Below, in pieces: positions 59,357 through 64,000 of a DNA stretch of 64,000 nucleotides. The stretch comes from Erythrobacter aurantius (GTDB lineage Bacteria; Pseudomonadota; Alphaproteobacteria; Sphingomonadales; Sphingomonadaceae). Position 1 is the first letter of the stretch. Each line of letters starts with the position of its first letter. Where the stretch lies: NCBI RefSeq assembly GCF_023823125.1, contig NZ_CP090949.1:1264001-1328000 (forward strand), read 5' to 3'. The position numbers were made by a program, and so were the translations under genes. The notes below the pieces were generated by a model. The model saw nothing but the letters and a program-made list of their open reading frames with translations, did no database searches and was not told the DNA's origin.

Positions 59357-60010
59357 ATGACTTCGCAAACCGATCTTGCCGCGCTCCTGTGTTCGCGTCT
59401 TTGCCACGACATGCTTTCGCCCGTCGGGGCTTTGTCGAACGGGCTGGAACTGCTGGCTGACGAAACCGACCCGGAAATGCGCAAACGCTGCATCGAACTG
59501 CTCGAACAAAGCGCCAAGATCAGTACCGACAAGCTCAAGTTCTTCCGCCTCGCTTTCGGGGCTGCCGGGGGCTTTGGCGAAACCGTCCCGGTCGAGGAAG
59601 CGCAGGAGGTGATCGCGGCGCTGGCAGGGGACAACAAGCGGGTCGAACTGAACTGGGCGATCGCCGATGCGAACCTTCCCAAGCCAGCCGTCAAGGTGTT
59701 GCTGAACCTGTCGCAGATCGCGCTCGATGCGCTGGTGCGCGGCGGGACGCTCGACATCGGGGCGGAACGGCGCGACGGCAATGTCGAGATTGTGGCGCGG
59801 GCAACCGGCGATCGCATCGCCTTTGACGAAACCATCGGCAAGGCCTTGCAGGGCGATCTCGATGCCGAGGACATCACCAGCCGCACCGCAGCCGCGCACA
59901 TGGTCGCGCTGCTGGCCGAGGAAATGGGCGGCGGATTGCAATATGCGCTTTCGGACAAGGCGCTGGTGCTGGGCGGGGTCCTGCCCGAAGCGGAGGGCAT
60001 GATCGGGTGA
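59357..60010 (+). CDS. chpT: Histidine phosphotransferase ChpT
   Basis: ChpT relays phosphate from the CckA kinase to CtrA and CpdR in the alphaproteobacterial cell cycle. The 217-residue protein has the phospho-accepting H17 in LCSRLCHDMLSPVG, followed by a dimerisation hairpin and a degenerate HATPase-like domain (NLPKPAVKVLLNLSQIALDAL). Family length and motif are normal. It overlaps the following amidase gene in GTGA, linking the cell-cycle relay to wall hydrolysis. Confidence 0.93.
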   Translation: MTSQTDLAALLCSRLCHDMLSPVGALSNGLELLADETDPEMRKRCIELLEQSAKISTDKLKFFRLAFGAAGGFGETVPVEEAQEVIAALAGDNKRVELNWAIADANLPKPAVKVLLNLSQIALDALVRGGTLDIGAERRDGNVEIVARATGDRIAFDETIGKALQGDLDAEDITSRTAAAHMVALLAEEMGGGLQYALSDKALVLGGVLPEAEGMIG

Positions 60011-60738
60011 CGGGCGATTGGCGCGACATGGAGGAAAGCGAGCTGGTTCACCGGGTGGTGCCGTCGCCCAACTTCAATGACCGCGCCTTGCCCATAACCA
60101 TGCTGGTGCTGCACTACACCGAGATGAAGCCGGTGGAGACCGCGCTTGACCGGCTGACCGATCCCGAAGCGGGAGTGTCCGCGCACTATCTGATCACCGA
60201 AGAAGGCGAAGTGATCCAGCTGGTGTCGGAAGCCAAGCGCGCCTGGCATGCCGGGACTTCGTACTGGCGCGGGATCAAGGATGTGAACTCGGCCAGTATC
60301 GGAATCGAGCTTGACCACCCCGGTCACGCGGGCGGTTATCGCGAGTTCACCGATGCCCAGTTCGAAGCGCTGGTGCCACTGGTGGCGCGGATCGTGAAGC
60401 AATACGACATCCCGCGCGCCAATGTCGTCGGACACTCGGACGTCGCGCCGCTGCGCAAGATCGATCCGGGCGAGCTGTTCCCGTGGGATCGGCTGGCTGA
60501 ATACGGGCTGTGCCTGCCGCGTCCGGGCAAGCTTGAGCATGTTGATCCGTTCCACAACGAAGGAGCATTCATCCTCGCGCTGGAACGGTTCGGCTATGAC
60601 ATCACCGAGGGTCGCAAGACTATCGAGGCGTTTGAGCGCCGCTGGCGACCGGACCGGATCGAAGGCCGGCCGGATGCGCAGCTTGGCGCGATCCTGTGGC
60701 ACCTACTGCTGGAAAGGGATCGCGGCGCGGCAAGATAA
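60007..60738 (+). CDS. N-acetylmuramoyl-L-alanine amidase (Amidase_2/AmpD-like)
   Basis: A 243-residue zinc amidase from a GTG start. Ligand and catalytic regions are seen in TMLVLHYTEM, GVSAHYLITEEGEV and VVGHSDVAPLRKIDPGELFPW. It cleaves the bond between muramic acid and L-Ala, in recycling or remodelling. No signal peptide is obvious, pointing to AmpD-like cytoplasmic recycling or unconventional export. The C-terminus (about 190-235) resembles a peptidoglycan-binding helix bundle. It overlaps chpT by 4 bp. Confidence 0.92.
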   Translation: MTGDWRDMEESELVHRVVPSPNFNDRALPITMLVLHYTEMKPVETALDRLTDPEAGVSAHYLITEEGEVIQLVSEAKRAWHAGTSYWRGIKDVNSASIGIELDHPGHAGGYREFTDAQFEALVPLVARIVKQYDIPRANVVGHSDVAPLRKIDPGELFPWDRLAEYGLCLPRPGKLEHVDPFHNEGAFILALERFGYDITEGRKTIEAFERRWRPDRIEGRPDAQLGAILWHLLLERDRGAAR

Positions 60739-60776
60739 GGACGAGGCCACAAGGCCCGCGAGGAGAGGGAGAGGAC

Positions 60777-62720
60777 ATGAGGAATTCGACGACGCTGGGG
60801 GCGCTGGTCGCGCTGCTGGCTCTGGCAGGCAATGCGCCGCCACAAGGGACTGCGACCGAGGCGACTGCGGCGCGCAATGCTGCTGTTGCCGAAAGCCTGC
60901 CGCTGGACGATCAGAGCGACTTTGAGGACGCACGACGCGGCCTGCTGGCGCAGCTTGATGGCGACATCCTCAATCCCGACGGCAGCGTCGCGTGGAGCGT
61001 AAACGGGCTGGATTTCCTCGATGCGGAGGCCCCTGACACGGTCAACCCATCGCTCTGGCGGCAAAGCCAGCTGACGGCGATCCACGGCCTGTTTGAAGTT
61101 GTTCCCGGCATCTACCAGATTCGCGGCTATGACCTGTCGGTGATGACGCTGATCGCTGGGCAGACCGGCTGGATCGTCATCGACCCGCTGTTGACGGCCG
61201 CGCCTGCCAAGGCCGGGTTGGACCTGGCGAACCGCACTCTTGGCGAAAAGCCGGTGGTCGCGGTTATCTACACCCACAGCCATGCCGACCACTTCGGCGG
61301 TGTGCTGGGCGTGACCACGCGTGAGGCGCTTGCGGCGGGCGAGGTGCAGATCATCGCGCCGGAAGGGTTCACGGCTGAAACGGTCGGGGAAAGCGTTCTG
61401 GCTGGGCCCGCAATGGGTCGGCGCGCACAGTACCAGTTCGGGGCGAAGCTGGCCGACGGGCCGGAAAACCGGGTGGGTGTCGGCTTGGGCGCAAAGCTGT
61501 CGACCGGGGCTATCGGTCTTCTGCCGCCGACGCGTGAGCTTGGCGCTGAAGACGAGCGCCTCTTGATAGACGGCATCGTGTTCGACTTCCTCGATGCCGG
61601 AGGAACCGAGGCGCCATCCGAGTTCGTGTTCTACCTGCCGCAGTTCCGGGCGCTCCACACCGCCGAAGTGGCGACCCGCAACTTCCACAATATCCTGACC
61701 CCGCGCGGAGCATTGGTGCGCGATGCCCTTAAGTGGAGCCGCACACTTGATGCGATCCTGACCCGGTTCGGATCGGAAAGCGACGTCATGCTTGCCTCGC
61801 ACCATTGGCCAGCATGGGGGGCGGAGAATGTGCGCGAAAAGCTGCGCAACCAGCGCGACACCTATCGCTTCACCCACGATCAGACCCTGCGTCTCGCCAA
61901 TCAGGGTTATACGATGGATGAGATCGCCGAACTGATCGGCGAGCCGGACTTTGCTGCCGGCGATTTCGGCACTCGCGGCTATTACGGCACGTATCAGCAC
62001 AACGCGAAAGCGGTGTACCAGCGGTATTTCGGATGGTGGAACGCCGTCCCCGCAGATTACGACGCGCTGCCCAAGGTAGAAGAGGCACGCAAATGGGTGG
62101 AGGCACTGGGCGGCGCTGATGCGGCGCTTGCGATCGGGCGCAAGGCCTTTGACGAAGGCGAATACCGCTGGGGCGCCACCTTGTTGCAGACGCTGGTCTT
62201 CGCCGCGCCGGACAATGCCGAGGCAAGACAATGGCTCGCCGCGACATACGAACAAGTCGGCTTTCAGGCGGAAGGCGGGACATGGCGCAACATCTATCTT
62301 TCCGCAGCCCAAGACTTGCGCGATCCGCCCGATACCAACGCGCTTTCCACCACATCAGCCGCCGTGCTGGCCGCGATACCCACCGTCGACCTGTTCGATT
62401 CCCTGGCAGCGCGATTCAATCCGGCAAAGATGAACGGAGCTGAGGCAATCGTGCAATTCACGTTCCCGGATATCGGCGAGGCAATCACGGTCGATTTGCG
62501 CAAGAGCGTGATGTTCCCGCGGAAGGGCGAGGCAGAAGCACCCAGCGCGCTGCTCACCATCAACAGGTCGGATTTCAACCGCTTGCTGGCGCGAGAGGTG
62601 GGAGTGCAAGAACTGATGGCCAGCGGAGCCGCTTCGATCGAAGGGAACCCAATGGCCCTGCTTGCGCTGTTTCAGGCGCTGGACCAGCCGGACCCCTTGT
62701 TCGAGATTGTCGAGCCCTGA
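60777..62720 (+). CDS. Alkyl/aryl sulfatase of the SdsA1 type
   Basis: A 647-residue exported metallo-beta-lactamase-fold sulfatase. Signal peptide at 1-20; binuclear zinc motif THSHADHFGG with H167, H169, D171, H172; an alkyl sulfatase dimerisation domain around 415-530 (YRWGATLLQTLVFAAPDNAEARQWLAATYEQVGFQ region) and a C-terminal SCP2-like lipid-binding domain. It hydrolyses alkyl sulfates such as SDS in the periplasm to an alcohol and sulfate. ATG 60777 has an AGGAGAGGGAG site. Confidence 0.93.
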   Translation: MRNSTTLGALVALLALAGNAPPQGTATEATAARNAAVAESLPLDDQSDFEDARRGLLAQLDGDILNPDGSVAWSVNGLDFLDAEAPDTVNPSLWRQSQLTAIHGLFEVVPGIYQIRGYDLSVMTLIAGQTGWIVIDPLLTAAPAKAGLDLANRTLGEKPVVAVIYTHSHADHFGGVLGVTTREALAAGEVQIIAPEGFTAETVGESVLAGPAMGRRAQYQFGAKLADGPENRVGVGLGAKLSTGAIGLLPPTRELGAEDERLLIDGIVFDFLDAGGTEAPSEFVFYLPQFRALHTAEVATRNFHNILTPRGALVRDALKWSRTLDAILTRFGSESDVMLASHHWPAWGAENVREKLRNQRDTYRFTHDQTLRLANQGYTMDEIAELIGEPDFAAGDFGTRGYYGTYQHNAKAVYQRYFGWWNAVPADYDALPKVEEARKWVEALGGADAALAIGRKAFDEGEYRWGATLLQTLVFAAPDNAEARQWLAATYEQVGFQAEGGTWRNIYLSAAQDLRDPPDTNALSTTSAAVLAAIPTVDLFDSLAARFNPAKMNGAEAIVQFTFPDIGEAITVDLRKSVMFPRKGEAEAPSALLTINRSDFNRLLAREVGVQELMASGAASIEGNPMALLALFQALDQPDPLFEIVEP

Positions 62721-62765
62721 TCCCGACGGCGTCTTTCCAAAGCCGGCATGCGCGCCTATCTAACA

Positions 62766-63190
62766 GGTATCAGGGGGCTGAGGCAGCCGCGTTTCCCCAA
62801 GGGATGCGAGGAAAGTCCGGGCTCCACGAAACAAGGGTGGCGGGTAACGCCCGCCGGGCTTCGGTGTTCGCGCCGGAGTTCAGGGAAAGTGCCACAGAGA
62901 GTATACCGCCGATGGAGCCTAAAGCTCACAGGCAAGGGTGAAAGGGTGCGGTAAAAGCGCACCGGGGCGCTGGTAACAGGGTCCGCATGGCAAACCCCAC
63001 CCGGAGCAAGGCCAAATAGGGGCCTCGCGCGTCCGCAAGGACGCAGGCGTGTTTCGCGCCGAGAGGCCCGGGTTGGCTGCTAGAGCCGTCTGGCAACAGG
63101 CGGTCCAGATGAATGGCTGCTGCCGCAGCGCTGGTGCGAAAGCATACCGGTTGCGGAGACAGAACCCGGCTTATGACGCCCCCTGATACC
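62766..63190 (+). ncRNA. rnpB: RNase P RNA, bacterial type A
   Basis: The 5' GGTATCAGGGGGC pairs with the 3' GCCCCCTGATACC to close P1. Universal core pieces are present: GAGGAAAGTCCGGGCTCC, AGATGAATGGCTGC and ACAGAACCCGGCTTAT. Length about 425 nt, normal for alphaproteobacteria. It is the RNA subunit that matures tRNA 5' ends. Confidence 0.97.
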
Positions 63191-63240
63191 CTTTCCCGCC
63201 TTACCTAGGAACCGGTGGTTTGCGGCTCCGTTCAGGTAGA

Positions 63241-64000
63241 ATGACCATGCTGACCCACCCCACTCGCAGTTTTGTCCAACGCAACATCATTGTGCTGGCG
63301 GTTGTCATTCAGATCGGCGCTACATTCCTGCCGCAACTCGGATTTGGAGAGCCGATTGGCAACCGCTCCGACAGCGTGAGAACGCTGATCACGCCTTCGG
63401 GTTGGGCGTTCGCCATCTGGGGGCCATTGTTCCTGGGATCAGCCCTGTTCGCGATCTGGCAGGCGCTCCCAGCGCAGCGCAACAACGCCTTGCTCGACAA
63501 GATCGCATGGCCCGCAGCTGTAGCGCTGGCGGCTCAGGGTGTCTGGGCGACCTACACCCAGTTCGCCAATCTCACGGCGGTCTCCGCAGCGATTATCTTG
63601 ACCTCGCTAGGCGGTCTGCTGTTGTGCTTGCGGGCCTTGTCAGCCCAAGATGCGCTGACAGGCGGCGAGCGCTGGTTCGCGGCACTGGTGCTTAGTTCGC
63701 TTGCAGCCTGGCTGACAGCGGCGAGCATCGTCAATGTGTCGGCGACGCTGGTTTATTACGGTTTGGGCGGCGGTTTCGCATTTCCTCTGGCTGCTGCGGC
63801 CATGGTCGCCGTCGGAGGCGTGATCGCCGCGCTTGCCACTGTGCGATCACGCGGTAACCCATGGTATGCGCTGGTGTTCTGCTGGGCCGTGCTGGCGATC
63901 TATTTTCGCGGCGGACAACAGGATGCGATGATTGCCGGTTCCTGCATGTTTGCCGGGGCGCTGGTTATCCTGGGCATGGCTATCGGCCTCGCCAATCCGG
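63241..64000 (+). CDS. TspO/MBR-like membrane protein, 3' end outside the window
   Basis: The frame runs open to the last base, about 253 residues. It has seven or more predicted spans. TPSGWAFAIWGPLFLGS near residue 51 and the W/Y-rich inner spans (FAIWQALP, LVFCWAVLAIYF) resemble the tryptophan-rich-sensory-protein-like family, which is longer than classic TspO. Possible tetrapyrrole or sterol binder, uncertain. ATG 63241 or 63247 could start it; it begins 50 bp after rnpB. Confidence 0.65.
   Translation, partial: MTMLTHPTRSFVQRNIIVLAVVIQIGATFLPQLGFGEPIGNRSDSVRTLITPSGWAFAIWGPLFLGSALFAIWQALPAQRNNALLDKIAWPAAVALAAQGVWATYTQFANLTAVSAAIILTSLGGLLLCLRALSAQDALTGGERWFAALVLSSLAAWLTAASIVNVSATLVYYGLGGGFAFPLAAAAMVAVGGVIAALATVRSRGNPWYALVFCWAVLAIYFRGGQQDAMIAGSCMFAGALVILGMAIGLANP

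Overview
The window looks like a chromosomal segment of a GC-rich alphaproteobacterium of the Sphingomonadales, most likely Erythrobacteraceae. The evidence is ChpT of the CtrA phosphorelay, an alphaproteobacterial-length RpoH, a proteobacterial class GN sortase with its target, and family-typical genes such as DUF3297 and I78 inhibitors. I see no IS element, prophage or CRISPR array. RNA genes are tRNA-Gly(CCC), tRNA-Val(CAC), tRNA-Leu(UAG) and the RNase P RNA.

Layout. 0-9.2 kb: a partial nucleotidyltransferase, a lone Nmad3 protein, and a minus-strand valine/isobutyrate catabolic set (acyl-CoA dehydrogenase, enoyl-CoA hydratase, 3-hydroxyisobutyryl-CoA hydrolase, mmsB, mmsA) with RidA, an I78 inhibitor and lipoproteins. 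9.2-9.8 kb: a non-coding stretch with seven phased GTGACACTT repeats and a conserved 31-bp element before tRNA-Gly. 10-18 kb: a cell-surface locus (YaiO-like barrel, GT2 glycosyltransferase, S8 protease lipoprotein, ECF sigma and anti-sigma, Arg/Gly/Asp-repeat exported protein, outer-membrane protein). 18-22.4 kb: an AraC regulator and four small exported proteins. 22.5-26.8 kb: sppA, pyrB and a degenerate dihydroorotase-like gene. 26.9-31.2 kb: ParA/ribbon-helix-helix/SPOR module. 31-37.9 kb: DUF418, Bfd/Bfr iron storage, a TetR-reductase pair, DUF2721, der, DUF3297. 38-45.4 kb: tRNA-Leu, trigger factor with a histone-H1-like tail, amidase, acyltransferase, clpP, clpX. 45.5-50.2 kb: Asp/Glu racemase and a tight mtgA-CDF-sigK-rskA cluster with a fasciclin gene. 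50.3-56.7 kb: M20 hydrolase, class GN sortase and target, HTH regulator, P-loop kinase. 56.8-64 kb: rpoH, rluD, M67 peptidase, chpT with an amidase, alkylsulfatase, rnpB and a partial TspO-like membrane protein.

Main finding. Four transcription units of the 10-17 kb locus (YaiO-GT2, S8 protease, sigma/anti-sigma, repeat protein) carry the same promoter-like sequence, GGAATAWN-N12-CCGTW, with identical spacing, and I found it nowhere else in the window. This defines a candidate autoregulated ECF regulon joining a putative surface glycan synthase and exporter to a protease and low-complexity exported proteins. Other direct observations are three Fur-like palindromes around bfd, three tandem TetR operators, a dihydroorotase-like protein lacking the HxH metal site, and an Asp/Glu racemase with the Thr83/Cys197 pair.
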